Source of the DNA: Frigidibacter sp. SD6-1
GTDB lineage: Bacteria; Pseudomonadota; Alphaproteobacteria; Rhodobacterales; Rhodobacteraceae
Length of the DNA: 64,000 bases
NCBI RefSeq assembly: GCF_030143255.1
Contig: NZ_JARJNR010000003.1
Location: 248,001 to 312,000, forward strand
Direction of reading: 5' to 3'
Below, piece after piece: positions 8,899-18,915 of the stretch (the stretch's first letter is position 1; each line of letters begins with the position of its first letter). The position numbers and the translations under genes are program-made. The notes below the pieces were generated by a model. It worked only from the letters and a program-made list of their open reading frames with translations. It was not told the origin of the DNA and did no database searches.

Positions 8899-8930
8899 CG
8901 GCGGGCTCCGGCAAAGCTGAACGGGTGAGT

Positions 8931-9977
8931 TCAGATGTGCGACCGGCCCGGCTCGCGCGTCAACAGGAACGCCGCGTCACCCCCGGGGACAGGGCCTCGC
9001 CACCGGCTTGGCGGCATTCCGGTGACTCGCCGGAATTCGCGGTTGAAGTTGGACTTGGTGTTGAAGCCGCTTTCCAGCATCGCGCCCGTCACCGACTGCC
9101 CGGCCTCGATCAGCCCGCAGGCATGGCGGATGCGCCAGCCGTTGATATGGCGCGAGACATTCTCACCTGTCGCCCGGTTGACCGCAGCCGACAGGCGCTT
9201 TTCCGGCAGATGCAGGCGGCGGGCCAGACGAACAAGCGTCAGGCCCGCGTCGAGATGGATCTGTTCCCGTGCCATGAGCGCATCGAGGCGGTCCAGGATG
9301 GCGGCATCCTCGGCCTCGGTCTCGGCCGGCACGGCCGGTGCCTCGGGCACCTCCTCCTCGCTGCCGCCATCGGTGGCCGACGGCGCGGCGCTGAGAAGCC
9401 CGATCGCGATCAGCGCCAGCGTCGCCGAGGACCCGATAAGCGGCGCGGCCCAGTCGGGATGGCCGCTCGCATAGGCCAGAACCACCAGGAGATCGGTCAG
9501 GGCGGACCCGATCAGCGCCCAGCCGAGCGCCATCCAGATCCGCGCGGGCAGCCCCCCCGCCTCGATCCGGGCCAGCGGCAGGTCGCGCACGGCGCCAACC
9601 TGCCACAGGATTGCCGCGCCGTAGGCCACGAAGGTCAGCGACACGACGCCGTCAATGGTCGCGGGCGCGAAGAGGCGGCAGAAGATCGCGAAAAGCGGCG
9701 CGCCAAGATGAGGCAGGACCTGCGCCCAGTCCGGCCGGCGGAAAAAGGCGGCGCGGAAGTTGATCCAGGTCAGGGGCGGGATGACCGTCGCCCCGACCGG
9801 CAGAAGCGGGCGCAACGCCGTCACGCCATAACCATGCACCAACGCCACGGTCATCAGCTGCAGCGCCGTCGCCCCCAGAAGCAGGGCCAGCAGCCTCGGC
9901 CCGCCGGACAGAAGCGTCCGCAGTGCGAGATAGGCGAGGACAAGCGCGCCGAAGGCGGGGACAGGCAGGTTGGGCAT
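8931..9977 (-). CDS. AraC-family regulator with N-terminal membrane domain
   Basis: The 348-residue protein begins with about 200 residues rich in hydrophobic helices (for example ALVLAYLALRTLL and ALGWALIGSALTDLLVVLAYA). An acidic linker EEEVPEAPAVPAETEAED follows, then a C-terminal AraC double helix-turn-helix with LARRLHLPEKRLSAAVNRATG and the second HTH MLESGFNTKSNFNREFRRVTG. This is the architecture of membrane-tethered AraC regulators. It is divergent from a secreted alpha/beta hydrolase gene with 124 bases between, so the hydrolase is a likely target. The gene downstream on the same strand is the fatty acid hydroxylase. The sensed signal is unknown. Confidence 0.85.
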   Translation of the reverse strand: MPNLPVPAFGALVLAYLALRTLLSGGPRLLALLLGATALQLMTVALVHGYGVTALRPLLPVGATVIPPLTWINFRAAFFRRPDWAQVLPHLGAPLFAIFCRLFAPATIDGVVSLTFVAYGAAILWQVGAVRDLPLARIEAGGLPARIWMALGWALIGSALTDLLVVLAYASGHPDWAAPLIGSSATLALIAIGLLSAAPSATDGGSEEEVPEAPAVPAETEAEDAAILDRLDALMAREQIHLDAGLTLVRLARRLHLPEKRLSAAVNRATGENVSRHINGWRIRHACGLIEAGQSVTGAMLESGFNTKSNFNREFRRVTGMPPSRWRGPVPGGDAAFLLTREPGRSHI

Positions 9978-10101
9978 CGGGAACCTCCTGCACCCTTCTG
10001 GTCCTCAATCCCGATCCTGGCGACCTCTTTTCGGGATTTCGGACGCCAAAGCCGTGGCAGGGCGGCATCCCGGCCACAGCGTTCAGATCAAGGAGGTTCC
10101 G

Positions 10102-11118
10102 ATGAAACGCCTGACACTTTCTTTCGCACTGTCTCTGGCCACCGCGCTGCCCGCCGCGGCCGACATGCTGCCGGGCTATGACCGGTTCGATGTCCAGTCC
10201 GTCCACCGCGCCCGCCCGATTGCCGCCTCGCTCTGGTATCCGGCGGCCAATCCGACCTTCCGCGCGCCGATCGGCGAGAACCCGATCTTCAGGCCCATCA
10301 TGGCCTTCATGGGGCCGGCGGTCGCCGAAGGCCGCCATCCGCTTGTTCTCTTCTCGCACGGTTCGGGCGGCAGGGCCGATGGGCTCGGCTGGCTCCTCTC
10401 GGCGCTCGCCGGTCGCGGCGCGATCGTTCTTGGCGTCGATCACCCCGGGTCGACCGGCGGCGACAGCTCGCCCCGCCGCTCGGTCGATCTTCAGGCCCGG
10501 GCCGGGGACCTGAGTGCAGCGCTCGACCAGATCCTGACCGACCCTGCCTTCGCGCCGTTCATCGACGAGGACAATGTCAGCGTCGTCGGTTTCTCGCTCG
10601 GAGGCTCCACCGCGCTGAACCTCGCGGGCCTGCGCTTTGACGGCGCCATGCAGGACGAACGCTGCACCACCGGCCCCGACGCCGCGGACTGCTGGTTCTT
10701 CAAGCGTGGCGGGGTAAGCTTTGCCTCCGTCCCCGGGTTCTCCGCAGATGCGCGCGATGCCCGGATCGTCCGCGCAGTCGCCATCGATCCGGGTTTTGGC
10801 GGCGCAGTGATCGCCGACAGCCTGCGGGCGGTGACGGCAGGGGTTCATCTGGTCAACCTCGGCGACGCAGCCGATCGTATTGACGCGACCGACGTCGGAC
10901 CGGACGGCAACGGCCTTGCCGCCCGCCTGCCGGGCGCGACCTATTCGGTCGTGGCGCCCGCGAACCACTTCACCTTCCTCGCGCCCTGCAAGGACGGGGC
11001 CGAGGCGATCTTGCAGGACGAGGGCGAAGACCCGCTTTGCAGCGATCCGGAGGGAGCGGTGCGCACAGAGGTGCATGACCGGCTCGTCGCCGACATCGCC
11101 GCCGCGCTCGGCTTGTGA
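10102..11118 (+). CDS. Exported alpha/beta hydrolase (dienelactone hydrolase/PAF-acetylhydrolase-like)
   Basis: The protein is 338 residues from the ATG at 10102, which follows a perfect AAGGAGG; the longer frame from 9970 lacks an SD. A signal peptide is clear (MKRLTLSFALSLATALPAAA). The hydrolase core shows LVLFSHGSGG (oxyanion region), the nucleophile elbow VVGFSLGGS near residue 166, and a late histidine in APANHFTFL. Paired cysteines suggest periplasmic disulfides. The family hydrolyses esters or lactones; the substrate is unknown. The divergent membrane AraC protein probably controls it. Confidence 0.85.
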   Translation: MKRLTLSFALSLATALPAAADMLPGYDRFDVQSVHRARPIAASLWYPAANPTFRAPIGENPIFRPIMAFMGPAVAEGRHPLVLFSHGSGGRADGLGWLLSALAGRGAIVLGVDHPGSTGGDSSPRRSVDLQARAGDLSAALDQILTDPAFAPFIDEDNVSVVGFSLGGSTALNLAGLRFDGAMQDERCTTGPDAADCWFFKRGGVSFASVPGFSADARDARIVRAVAIDPGFGGAVIADSLRAVTAGVHLVNLGDAADRIDATDVGPDGNGLAARLPGATYSVVAPANHFTFLAPCKDGAEAILQDEGEDPLCSDPEGAVRTEVHDRLVADIAAALGL

Positions 11119-11152
11119 CGATCCGGGCGAGTGTGTGCGGTCGGCGGGGCGA

Positions 11153-12202
11153 TCACACCGGTCGCCCCCCGAGGCGCGCGACCGCCCAGCGGGCCGCGTC
11201 GGCGACTGCCTCGTCGGCGGCGTCCAGATGGGCGGCGGCGTGGGGGGCCAGCGACGGGTCGGCGGAATTGCCGATGGCATAGAGCACGTTACGCAGGAAG
11301 CGGTCGCGGCCGATGCGCTTGATCGGGCTTCCGGAGAAGAGCGCGCGGAAGGCGGCATCGTCCAATGCGGCGAGGTCCGCGAGTTTCGGCGCCTCGGCGA
11401 AGCGGCTGGCGTAACCCGTCTCGGACGCCGCTTGCGCGAACTTGTTCCAGGGGCAGGCGGCGAGGCAATCGTCGCAGCCATAGATGCGGTTGCGAAGAAG
11501 CGGACGCAGCTCTTCGTCAACCGGCCCCTTGTGCTCGATCGTCAGGTAGGAAATGCAGCGGCGGGCGTCGAGCTGGTAGGGCGCGGGGAAGGCCTTCGTC
11601 GGGCAGATGTCGAGGCAGGCGGTGCAGGAGCCGCAATGGCTGACTTCCGCCGGATCGGGATCAACGTCCAGCGTCGTGAAGATCGCGCCAAGAAAGAACC
11701 AGCTGCCGAGATCGCGCGACAGAAGATTCGTGTGCTTGCCCTGCCAGCCGAGCCCCGCCGCCGCCCCGAGCGGCTTTTCCATCACCGGGGCGGTATCGAC
11801 GAAGACCTTGATCTCGCCGCCGCCCGCGCCGATCAGCCAGCGTCCCAGGCGCTTGAGGCGCTTCTTGACGATGTCGTGGTAATCCTTGCCCTGCGCATAG
11901 ACCGAGATCGCCGCCCGGTCTCTCTGCTCCAGAACCGTCAAAGGGTCGTGCGGTGGCGTATAGGCCTCGGCCAGCATGATCACTGTGCGCGCCTCTGGCC
12001 AGAGTGCGGCGGGATCGCCGCGCCAGTTCATCCGTTCCGCCATCCAGCCCATCTGGCCATGGCGGCCATCGCTCACGAAGGTGGCAAGCCGCCCGGCGGC
12101 GTCGGGGATGGCGCCCGGACGACAAAAGCCGAGGGCGGAAAAACCCTCGGCCTTGGCCTGTTCGATGATCAGGGATTTCAGACCGGCGGGCGCGCCCGTC
12201 AC
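11153..12202 (-). CDS. queG: Epoxyqueuosine reductase
   Basis: The 349-residue enzyme performs the last step of queuosine synthesis on tRNA, reducing epoxyqueuosine with cobalamin and two [4Fe-4S] clusters. The ferredoxin-type motifs [16 protein letters not shown] (near 188-203) and [13 protein letters not shown] (near 243-255) bind the clusters, and a C-terminal helical repeat segment (HEAT-like) follows. Its start overlaps the dnaJ stop by 4 bases, so it is translationally coupled as the last gene of the dnaK-dnaJ-queG run. Length fits the family. Confidence 0.93.
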   Translation of the reverse strand: MTGAPAGLKSLIIEQAKAEGFSALGFCRPGAIPDAAGRLATFVSDGRHGQMGWMAERMNWRGDPAALWPEARTVIMLAEAYTPPHDPLTVLEQRDRAAISVYAQGKDYHDIVKKRLKRLGRWLIGAGGGEIKVFVDTAPVMEKPLGAAAGLGWQGKHTNLLSRDLGSWFFLGAIFTTLDVDPDPAEVSHCGSCTACLDICPTKAFPAPYQLDARRCISYLTIEHKGPVDEELRPLLRNRIYGCDDCLAACPWNKFAQAASETGYASRFAEAPKLADLAALDDAAFRALFSGSPIKRIGRDRFLRNVLYAIGNSADPSLAPHAAAHLDAADEAVADAARWAVARLGGRPV

Positions 12203-13338
12203 CGTGTCATCCCGTCCCAGAAGTTCTTGACCTTCGAGAAGAAGGACGAGCCTTCGGGGTTGTTGTTGGCCTCGATCGCGTCGAACTCGCGCAAGATTTC
12301 CTTCTGCCGCGCCGTCAGGTTCACCGGCGTCTCCACCGCGAACTCGATCAGCATGTCACCAACGCCGCCACCGCGCAGCGCGGGCATGCCCTTGGCACGG
12401 AGTCTGAGCTGTTTGCCGTTCTGCGCGCCCGCAGGCACCTTGACCAGACTGCGCCCGCCGTCGATCGTCGGCACCTCGACCTCGCCGCCAAGCGCGGCGG
12501 TCGGCATAGATACCGGGATGCGGCAGTAAAGGTTCACGCCATCGCGCTGGAAAAGCGCATGCTCCTTCACCTCGATGAAGATATAAAGATCGCCCGCCGG
12601 TCCGCCGCGCAGGCCCGCTTCGCCCTCGCCACCCAGGCGGATGCGTGTGCCGGTCTCCACCCCCGCGGGGATATTGACCGACAGCTGGCGTTCCTTCTCG
12701 ATCCGGCCCGCGCCACGGCAGGCCTTGCAGGGATTCTTCACGATCTGGCCCGCGCCATTGCAGGTCGGACAGGTGCGTTCGACGGTGAAGAAGCCTTGCT
12801 GGGCGCGGACCTTGCCCATGCCCGAGCAGGTCGGGCAAGTCTGGGGTTCAGACCCGCTTTCCGCGCCGGTGCCGTTGCACGCCCCGCAATTGACCGCCGT
12901 TGGCACGGTGATCGCCTTCTGCACGCCCTTGTAGGCTTCTTCGAGCGTGACACGCAGGTTGTAGCGCAGGTCCGACCCGCGCGTCGCGCGCTGCCGTCCG
13001 CCGCCACCGCCCCGGCCACCCATGAAATCGCCGAAAAGGTCCTCGAACACGTCCGAGAAGGCAGAAGCGAAATCGCCCTGCCCGCCGCGCGGACCACCGC
13101 CCCCCATACCGCCCTCGAAGGCCGCATGGCCGAACCGGTCATAGGCTGACTTCTTCTGGTCGTCCTTCAGGCAGTCATAGGCCTCGTTCACTTCCTTGAA
13201 CGCGGCTTCAGACGCGGGATTGTCCTTGTTGCGGTCGGGGTGAAGTTCTTTCGCCTTGGTCCGGTAGGCCTTCTTGATCTCGTCGGCCGACGCCCCGCGC
13301 TGGACGCCAAGAACCTCGTAATAGTCGCGTTTTGCCAT
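12199..13338 (-). CDS. dnaJ: Chaperone DnaJ (Hsp40)
   Basis: The 379-residue co-chaperone stimulates DnaK ATPase and delivers substrates. It has an N-terminal J domain ([14 protein letters not shown] in ELHPDRNKD), a Gly/Phe-rich linker ([11 protein letters not shown]), four zinc-binding CxxCxGxG-type repeats ([32 protein letters not shown]), and the C-terminal substrate domain. An ATG six bases upstream (MRMAKRD) is possible but the standard start was taken. It follows dnaK after an 73-base spacer with a hairpin, and overlaps queG by 4 bases. Confidence 0.97.
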   Translation of the reverse strand: MAKRDYYEVLGVQRGASADEIKKAYRTKAKELHPDRNKDNPASEAAFKEVNEAYDCLKDDQKKSAYDRFGHAAFEGGMGGGGPRGGQGDFASAFSDVFEDLFGDFMGGRGGGGGRQRATRGSDLRYNLRVTLEEAYKGVQKAITVPTAVNCGACNGTGAESGSEPQTCPTCSGMGKVRAQQGFFTVERTCPTCNGAGQIVKNPCKACRGAGRIEKERQLSVNIPAGVETGTRIRLGGEGEAGLRGGPAGDLYIFIEVKEHALFQRDGVNLYCRIPVSMPTAALGGEVEVPTIDGGRSLVKVPAGAQNGKQLRLRAKGMPALRGGGVGDMLIEFAVETPVNLTARQKEILREFDAIEANNNPEGSSFFSKVKNFWDGMTR

Positions 13339-13364
13339 TCTCAACCCACTTTCGGGAAACGCGC

Positions 13365-13396
13365 GGGGCCGGCCCGGCCAAAACCGGACCGGCCCC
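13365..13396 (-). terminator. Hairpin in the dnaK-dnaJ spacer
   Basis: GGGGCCGGCCCGG (13365-13377) pairs with CCGGACCGGCCCC (13384-13396) with one mismatch around a CCAAAA loop. There is no T-run, so partial termination or protection of the dnaK transcript end, lowering dnaJ relative to dnaK, is the likely effect. Confidence 0.55.
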
Positions 13397-13411
13397 CGGG
13401 TTCAGGCGGCC

Positions 13412-15331
13412 TTAGCGGCGCCGCTTGTCTTCACCAAGGTCCTCGAAGTCGGCATCGACGATATCATCGTCGACGCTGCGCGGACCTTCTTCCTCGTCAT
13501 CGGCCTTGGCGGCGCCTTCGGCCTGGCTCGCCTTGTAGATCGCCTCGCCGAGCTTCATCGACGCATCCATGACGTTCTGGATGCCGCCCTTGATCTTGCC
13601 GGCATCCTCGGACTTGAGCGCTTCCTCAAGCGCGCCAATGGCCAGTTCGATCGCCTCGACGGTCGAACCATCGACCTTGTCGCCATGCTCTTCCAGCGAC
13701 TTCCTGGTCGAATGGATCAGGCCCTCGGCCTGGTTCTTGGCCTCGACCAGTTCCTTGCGCTTCTTGTCGCCTTCGGCATTGGCCTCGGCGTCCTTGACCA
13801 TCTTCTCGATCTCGTCATCCGACAGACCGCCCGAGGCCTGGATCGTGATCGCCTGTTCGCGACCCGTCCCCTTGTCCTTGGCCTTGACCGACACGATGCC
13901 GTTCGCGTCGATGTCGAAAGTGACCTCGATCTGCGGCAGGCCGCGCGGCGCGGGCGGGATTTCCTCAAGGTTGAACTGGCCGAGCAACTTGTTGTCGGCC
14001 GCCATCTCGCGCTCGCCCTGGAAGACGCGCAGCGTCACGGCATTCTGGTTGTCCTCGGCGGTCGAGAAGATCTGGCTCTTCTTCGTCGGGATCGTGGTAT
14101 TGCGGTCGATCAGACGGGTGAAGACACCGCCGAGCGTTTCGATGCCGAGCGACAGGGGGGTGACGTCCAGAAGAACCACGTCCTTCACGTCGCCCTGAAG
14201 CACGCCGGCCTGGATCGCGGCACCAAGCGCCACGACCTCGTCGGGGTTCACGCCCTTGTGCGGTTCCTTGCCGAAGAAGTTCGTCACTTCCTCGATCACC
14301 TTGGGCATGCGGGTCATGCCGCCGACCAGAACCACCTCGTCGATGTCGCCTTTCGAGACGCCAGCATCCTTCAGCGCTGCATCGCAGGGCTTCAGCGACT
14401 TCTTGATCAGGTCGCCCACGAGGCTTTCCAGCTTCGAGCGCGTCAGCTTCATCACCATGTGGAGCGGCGTGCCCGACTTCATGTCCATCGAGATGAACGG
14501 CTGGTTGATTTCGGTCTGCTGGCTCGACGACAGTTCGATCTTGGCCTTTTCGGCGGCTTCCTTCAGGCGCTGAAGGGCCATCTTGTCCTTCGTCAGGTCG
14601 ACGCCATGTTCCTTTTTGAACTCGTCGGCCAGATAGTTGACGATGCGCATGTCGAAGTCTTCGCCGCCGAGGAACGTATCCCCGTTGGTCGATTTCACTT
14701 CGAAAAGACCGTCGTCGATCTCGAGGATCGTGATGTCGAACGTACCGCCGCCGAGGTCATAGACCGCGATGGTCTTGGTCTCTTTCTTGTCGAGGCCGTA
14801 GGCCAGCGCCGCCGCCGTCGGTTCGTTGATGATGCGCAGAACTTCAAGGCCCGCGATCTTGCCTGCATCCTTTGTGGCCTGACGCTGGGCGTCGTTGAAA
14901 TAGGCCGGAACCGTGATGACGGCCTGCGTGACCGACTCGCCAAGGTAGGATTCGGCGGTTTCCTTCATCTTCTGCAGGATGACGGCAGAGATCTGGGCGG
15001 GGCTGAACTTCTCGCCGCGCACTTCGACCCAGGCATCGCCATTGCCACCGTCGACGATCGAATAGGGAACGAGTTTGCGGTCCTTTTCCACTTCCGCGTC
15101 GGTGACGCGGCGGCCGATCAGGCGCTTGACGGCGAAGACGGTGTTCGACGGGTTGGTGACGGCCTGACGCTTGGCGGCCTGGCCCACAAGGCGTTCGCTG
15201 TCGGTATAGCCCACGATCGAGGGCGTGGTGCGGGCGCCTTCCGAATTCTCGATCACGCGGGGCTTCGACCCGTCCATGATCGCGACGCAGGAGTTGGTGG
15301 TCCCGAGGTCGATCCCGATGACTTTGGCCAT
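13412..15331 (-). CDS. dnaK: Chaperone DnaK (Hsp70)
   Basis: The 639-residue Hsp70 starts [14 protein letters not shown] at 15331; the open frame continues upstream to 15724 only as noncoding read-through. The nucleotide-binding domain has [19 protein letters not shown] and VGGMTRMP. The substrate-binding domain follows the linker [14 protein letters not shown], with a helical lid and the acidic tail ending in DLGEDKRRR. It folds and protects proteins in the cytoplasm with DnaJ and GrpE. A heat-shock-type promoter lies about 110 bases upstream. It is divergent from alkB. Confidence 0.98.
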   Translation of the reverse strand: MAKVIGIDLGTTNSCVAIMDGSKPRVIENSEGARTTPSIVGYTDSERLVGQAAKRQAVTNPSNTVFAVKRLIGRRVTDAEVEKDRKLVPYSIVDGGNGDAWVEVRGEKFSPAQISAVILQKMKETAESYLGESVTQAVITVPAYFNDAQRQATKDAGKIAGLEVLRIINEPTAAALAYGLDKKETKTIAVYDLGGGTFDITILEIDDGLFEVKSTNGDTFLGGEDFDMRIVNYLADEFKKEHGVDLTKDKMALQRLKEAAEKAKIELSSSQQTEINQPFISMDMKSGTPLHMVMKLTRSKLESLVGDLIKKSLKPCDAALKDAGVSKGDIDEVVLVGGMTRMPKVIEEVTNFFGKEPHKGVNPDEVVALGAAIQAGVLQGDVKDVVLLDVTPLSLGIETLGGVFTRLIDRNTTIPTKKSQIFSTAEDNQNAVTLRVFQGEREMAADNKLLGQFNLEEIPPAPRGLPQIEVTFDIDANGIVSVKAKDKGTGREQAITIQASGGLSDDEIEKMVKDAEANAEGDKKRKELVEAKNQAEGLIHSTRKSLEEHGDKVDGSTVEAIELAIGALEEALKSEDAGKIKGGIQNVMDASMKLGEAIYKASQAEGAAKADDEEEGPRSVDDDIVDADFEDLGEDKRRR

Positions 15332-15436
15332 AGTAATTCCTCTTCCTTCGGCGATGATATGGAGCCGGGTCCCATAAGGCCCCCGCCTCCGATCCCAGAT
15401 TGTGATCGGGGTGCCCCCCGACCGGCTTCTGGGCGT

Positions 15437-15465
15437 ATATAGGGAGGGGAAATTGCCCCTGCAAG
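15437..15465 (-). promoter_or_regulatory. Sigma-32-type heat-shock promoter of dnaK
   Basis: On the minus strand CTTGCAG (15465-15459) is followed after 14 bases by CCCTATAT (15444-15437). This closely fits the alphaproteobacterial RpoH consensus CTTG...CCCTATNT. It would place the transcript start near 15430, about 100 bases upstream of the dnaK ATG. Confidence 0.7.
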
Positions 15466-15497
15466 CGGCGAGAGAAGCGGAAAAGCGGAAAGAAATC

Positions 15498-16133
15498 GTG
15501 GAAAAGCCGGACAGTTCTTCCTCTTTTCCATCGCCGTCGGCGGTGATCCGCGGAATGCGCCTGCATGCGGGCTGGATCGCGCCGGACGAACAGCGCGCGC
15601 TGGTCGCAGATCTGCGCGCGGTCATCGCCGCAGCGCCGCTCTTTTCGCCGCTGACCGGCTGGGGCAAACCGATGAGCGTACGCATGACCTCGGCGGGGCG
15701 CTTCGGCTGGTATTCCGACCGCAAGGGCTACCGCTACATCGACCGGCATCCCTCCGGCGGCGCCTGGCCGCCGATCCCGGAACGTGTGCTTCAGGTCTGG
15801 CGTGCTCTGTCGGGCTCGGCGCGCGACCCCGAGTGCTGCCTGATCAACTGGTACAGGCCCGAGGCGCGCATGGGCCTGCATCAGGATCGCGACGAGGCTG
15901 ATTTCAGCCAGCCGGTCCTGTCGATCAGTCTCGGTGACGATGGCCTCTTCCGGGTGGGCAATATCGAACGAGGCGGGCCAAGCGAAAGTGTCTGGCTGCA
16001 CTCCGGTGACGTTCTGGTGATGGAGGGCGCTTCGCGCCTTCTTCATCACGGTATCGACCGTATCGCGCCCGGCACATCCGCGCTTCTTGAACGCCCGGGC
16101 CGGATCAATCTGACCTTGCGTGTGGTGACCTGA
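15498..16133 (+). CDS. alkB: AlkB-type alkylated-DNA repair dioxygenase
   Basis: The enzyme is a 2-oxoglutarate/Fe(II) dioxygenase that demethylates 1-methyladenine and 3-methylcytosine. The iron motif HQDRDE (HxD) lies near residue 130 of the 211-residue product, the distal histidine in LLHHGIDR, and the 2-oxoglutarate-binding arginines in RINLTLRV at the end. The substrate lid region [20 protein letters not shown] aligns with E. coli AlkB (216 residues). The start is uncertain: an ATG at 15402 would lie inside the dnaK promoter region, so the GTG at 15498 is preferred; an ATG at 15555 would cut into the fold. Confidence 0.9.
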   Translation: MEKPDSSSSFPSPSAVIRGMRLHAGWIAPDEQRALVADLRAVIAAAPLFSPLTGWGKPMSVRMTSAGRFGWYSDRKGYRYIDRHPSGGAWPPIPERVLQVWRALSGSARDPECCLINWYRPEARMGLHQDRDEADFSQPVLSISLGDDGLFRVGNIERGGPSESVWLHSGDVLVMEGASRLLHHGIDRIAPGTSALLERPGRINLTLRVVT

Positions 16134-16234
16134 GCAACGAGGCGATGGCCGATCCGGCGCAGGGCCGGAGAGGGGGCAGCTGACGGATGTCGGTCACGGG
16201 TATCTGGTGGCGGCGCACTGAGGCTGCGCGCCGG

Positions 16235-17260
16235 TCAGCGCAGCCAGCGTTCGGCGAGCGGGGCCAGCAGGATCACCAGGATGATCCGCAATAGATGGTG
16301 GCTGACGACGTAGGCCAGATCGGCGCCCGCGACGATGGCGATCACCACCATTTCCGCCTGCCCGCCGGGCAGGAAGGCGAGAAAGGCCTCGCGTGCTGGC
16401 GCGATGCCGGAACGGTGGATGACCTCGATCAGCGCAAGCGACAGGCAGCCGAGCAGCAGCGCGTGTACAAGGCCCGCCCCGACGATGCGTTTCAGCTCGG
16501 CCCAGGTGATGCCGGAATATTTCGACCCGACGGCGATGGCGATGAAGAATTGCGCGGCCCAGATGATTTCGGCCGGGGGGCGCATGGTGATGAGGCCCGC
16601 AAGCGAGAGGATCGCGGTCAGGATCAGCGGCCCGAGGATCGAGGCGCCGAATAGGCCCGCGCGCTCGGCGATCTTCCAGCCAAGGAAGCCCGACGCTACC
16701 ATCAGGGCGATCTGCAAGGGCGGCGCGTCTGCTGCGGGCTGGCCCGGCGGACGGGTCAGGTCGACCGACCAGACATGGGTCATGATGACCGGGGCGAGCG
16801 TCACGATGAAGAGAACGCGGGTGGCGTGGATCAGCGACAGGGCGCGCGGATTGCCGCCCGCCTCTTCGCCGAAGATCAGCATGTCCTGCAGCCCGCCGGG
16901 CATGGCCGCGTAGAAGGCCGTGGCGTGGTCGAAGCCGAGGACCCGGCGGAAGAGCGGATAGCCGAGCCCGCCGATGGTCAGAACAAAGACGGGAACGAAG
17001 AGGAGCGACAGCGCGAAATCGGGGATATGGCCAAGCGTGGCTGGCTGGATCGACGATCCAACCGCGACACCAAGGAAGGTGCGCATGAAGGTACCGAGTA
17101 TGCCCGCATCGCGCATGCGGATACCCGACAGCGCGGCGACAAGGCAGGCCGCCAGCGGGCCAAGCAGAAGCGGAAGCGGCAGGTGAAGGACCAGGAAGAG
17201 TGCCGCGCCCGCCGCAGCGGCGGCGAAGGTGGTCAGGCGGCCACGGTCGAGATAGCTCAC
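16235..17260 (-). CDS. AbrB/AmoA-like polytopic membrane protein
   Basis: This protein of about 341 residues has roughly ten hydrophobic helices and the duplicated AbrB-type membrane domain (often labelled AbrB family regulator although it is a membrane protein). Repeated pieces such as AFYAAMPGGLQDMLIFG and AFLAFLPGGQAEMVVIA mark the two halves. The GTG at 17260 overlaps the DUF4387 stop as GTGA, so it was chosen over the ATG at 17290. It is the last gene of the TctCBA-AtuA-DUF4387 run. The family's function is not established; a transport or export role for the same compound is plausible from context. Confidence 0.8.
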   Translation of the reverse strand: MSYLDRGRLTTFAAAAAGAALFLVLHLPLPLLLGPLAACLVAALSGIRMRDAGILGTFMRTFLGVAVGSSIQPATLGHIPDFALSLLFVPVFVLTIGGLGYPLFRRVLGFDHATAFYAAMPGGLQDMLIFGEEAGGNPRALSLIHATRVLFIVTLAPVIMTHVWSVDLTRPPGQPAADAPPLQIALMVASGFLGWKIAERAGLFGASILGPLILTAILSLAGLITMRPPAEIIWAAQFFIAIAVGSKYSGITWAELKRIVGAGLVHALLLGCLSLALIEVIHRSGIAPAREAFLAFLPGGQAEMVVIAIVAGADLAYVVSHHLLRIILVILLAPLAERWLR

Positions 17261-17553
17261 ACCTCGATCTCTTCCAGAAGATGCGCCCATTGCGCGCCAT
17301 GCATGTCCCGGTCCTCGCGGCTGCCCTGGATCACCGGGCGGGGCAGCGAGAATTTCACCACCGAAAGACCCTCGATGTCAAAGCGCTTGAGCGTCTGACG
17401 CGGCGTGGCGAAGAGACGCGCAACCTCGCCCGTGTCCAGCGCGGCGCTAACCCGCGCGAACCGATCTGCATCGCCGCAGAAAATGTCCACCGTCAGCCAG
17501 AAGGGACCGGCGTTCTTCGAGCGCACCTTCAGGACCAGATCGCCCAGCTTCAT
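17257..17553 (-). CDS. DUF4387 protein, small partner of AtuA
   Basis: The 98-residue protein shows the DUF4387 signature RSKNAGPFWLTVDIF near residues 11-25 and SLPRPVIQGSREDRDMHGAQ later. In many genomes this domain is fused to, or directly follows, an AtuA/DUF1446 protein, which suggests they form one enzyme. Here its ATG overlaps the AtuA stop by 4 bases and its stop overlaps the next gene's GTG, so all three are translationally coupled. No catalytic role is established for it. Confidence 0.85.
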   Translation of the reverse strand: MKLGDLVLKVRSKNAGPFWLTVDIFCGDADRFARVSAALDTGEVARLFATPRQTLKRFDIEGLSVVKFSLPRPVIQGSREDRDMHGAQWAHLLEEIEV

Positions 17554-18908
17554 GCGCCGACCTCCGTCACAAGGATGCGGAAGGCCGCCATCGGGTCGTC
17601 GAGCATCAGGACATGGTTCAGCGCGAATTCGTAAAGCGCGCCACGGTCGGTCGTGGCGGGCGAATAGGGGAAGGCGAAGGTGGGCAGTTCCTCCTCCTCG
17701 GTCAGCGGATAATGAAGGACGAAAGGGTTGATGAGCTTGCCGATTTCGGCCGCCGTTTCCTGCGTTGCCGCCGTGACGATCCCCAGAACGCCGATTTCCA
17801 CCGGCTGGCCGCTGCGGTTCTCAAGGCTCCCGAGCGCTCCGTCGGCGCCGATCAGCCGGAAGTCGATTGTATAGTCGGCGGGTGACAGGCCCATTCGGTT
17901 TGCGATTTCCCCCTGAAGGAAGGCGTGCAGCCTTTTCGTCCATTCCCGCGCGGCGGCGACATAGCGGGGCGCGCGCAGGATGGCGAGGATCGTTGTCTGG
18001 TAGCCCGCGATCCGCGCCCCTTCGAGTTTGACCGTATAAGGCCCGGGCACCCATTCCGACCCTTCGACCCGGACCCGCCGCGCGTCGAGCGCGCGGTAGC
18101 GCGCGCCCGTCACGTCGAGATGCCCGCCCGGCTCATAAAGGCGGAACGGGTCGGAATTTTCGTAAAGCATATGGGCCGAGACCGAATGCGGCGTACAAAG
18201 CGCGCTTTCGGCCATCGCCTCGACAGTGAAACCGGTCTCGTCGAAATCGACGAGGATCACCCCCGACGTCGGGTTCGTTGAACAGAGCGCCCCGCATTCG
18301 GCGATCTTGGCGCCGTGCCAGGCCGCACCCGGATGATCGCCGCGCGCAAGCGGCAGGGCGGCGATGGTCGCCGTGTCGGTGGTGCGTCCGGCGATGACGA
18401 TATCAGCGCCGGTGGCGAGGGCCGCCTGAATCTGTTCGGCGCCTGCAAGGGCGACGATATTGGTCATCTCCGCAAGCGCCGCCGCATCGACCGGCGGCGC
18501 GGGGTCGAGCGGGCGTACCTCACCCGCCGCCAGAGCCTTGGTGATGCGGTCCCTGGGCTGGCTGGAATAGAGCCGCGCCACGCGGACGCTCTCGCCCAGT
18601 TCCGCCGCCAGTTCCTCGGTGATCGCATACATCCAGTCGACGGTTGCGTCGGTGCCGCAGGTGCCCGCCGTGCCGATCACCAAAGGTACGCCCGCCTCGG
18701 CGCGGGCCTGCATCAGATGCCGCCATTCGGCCTTTGTGGCGGCGCGGGAATATTTTGATACACCCGCGCCGAGGGAATAGGGTCCGCTGTCGGTCGAGCC
18801 CCCGTCTATGGCGATGATGTCGGGCCGTGCCGCCACCCCGCGCGCCAGCGCCGCCCGGTCGAAACCGAGGCCGAGAACGCCCGAAGGCACCAGAACGCGC
18901 GTCGCCAT
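17550..18908 (-). CDS. AtuA-family (DUF1446) acyclic terpene utilization-like protein
   Basis: The 452-residue protein from the ATG at 18908 carries the family start VLVPSGVLGLGF, an early glycine-rich IAIDGGSTDSGPYSLG, GTAGTCGTDATVDW, and ADIVIAGRTTDTATIAALPLA. AtuA was named for Pseudomonas acyclic terpene utilization, but most relatives sit with organic-acid genes and their reaction is unsettled. Here it lies 7 bases after tctA and overlaps DUF4387 by 4 bases. It probably acts in the cytoplasm on the compound taken up by TctCBA. The true substrate is unknown. Confidence 0.85.
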   Translation of the reverse strand: MATRVLVPSGVLGLGFDRAALARGVAARPDIIAIDGGSTDSGPYSLGAGVSKYSRAATKAEWRHLMQARAEAGVPLVIGTAGTCGTDATVDWMYAITEELAAELGESVRVARLYSSQPRDRITKALAAGEVRPLDPAPPVDAAALAEMTNIVALAGAEQIQAALATGADIVIAGRTTDTATIAALPLARGDHPGAAWHGAKIAECGALCSTNPTSGVILVDFDETGFTVEAMAESALCTPHSVSAHMLYENSDPFRLYEPGGHLDVTGARYRALDARRVRVEGSEWVPGPYTVKLEGARIAGYQTTILAILRAPRYVAAAREWTKRLHAFLQGEIANRMGLSPADYTIDFRLIGADGALGSLENRSGQPVEIGVLGIVTAATQETAAEIGKLINPFVLHYPLTEEEELPTFAFPYSPATTDRGALYEFALNHVLMLDDPMAAFRILVTEVGA

Positions 18909-18915
18909 CCTTCCC

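Noticed and set aside
13685-15442. A 585-codon open frame on the plus strand
   Set aside because: Antisense to dnaK, no recognisable domain.
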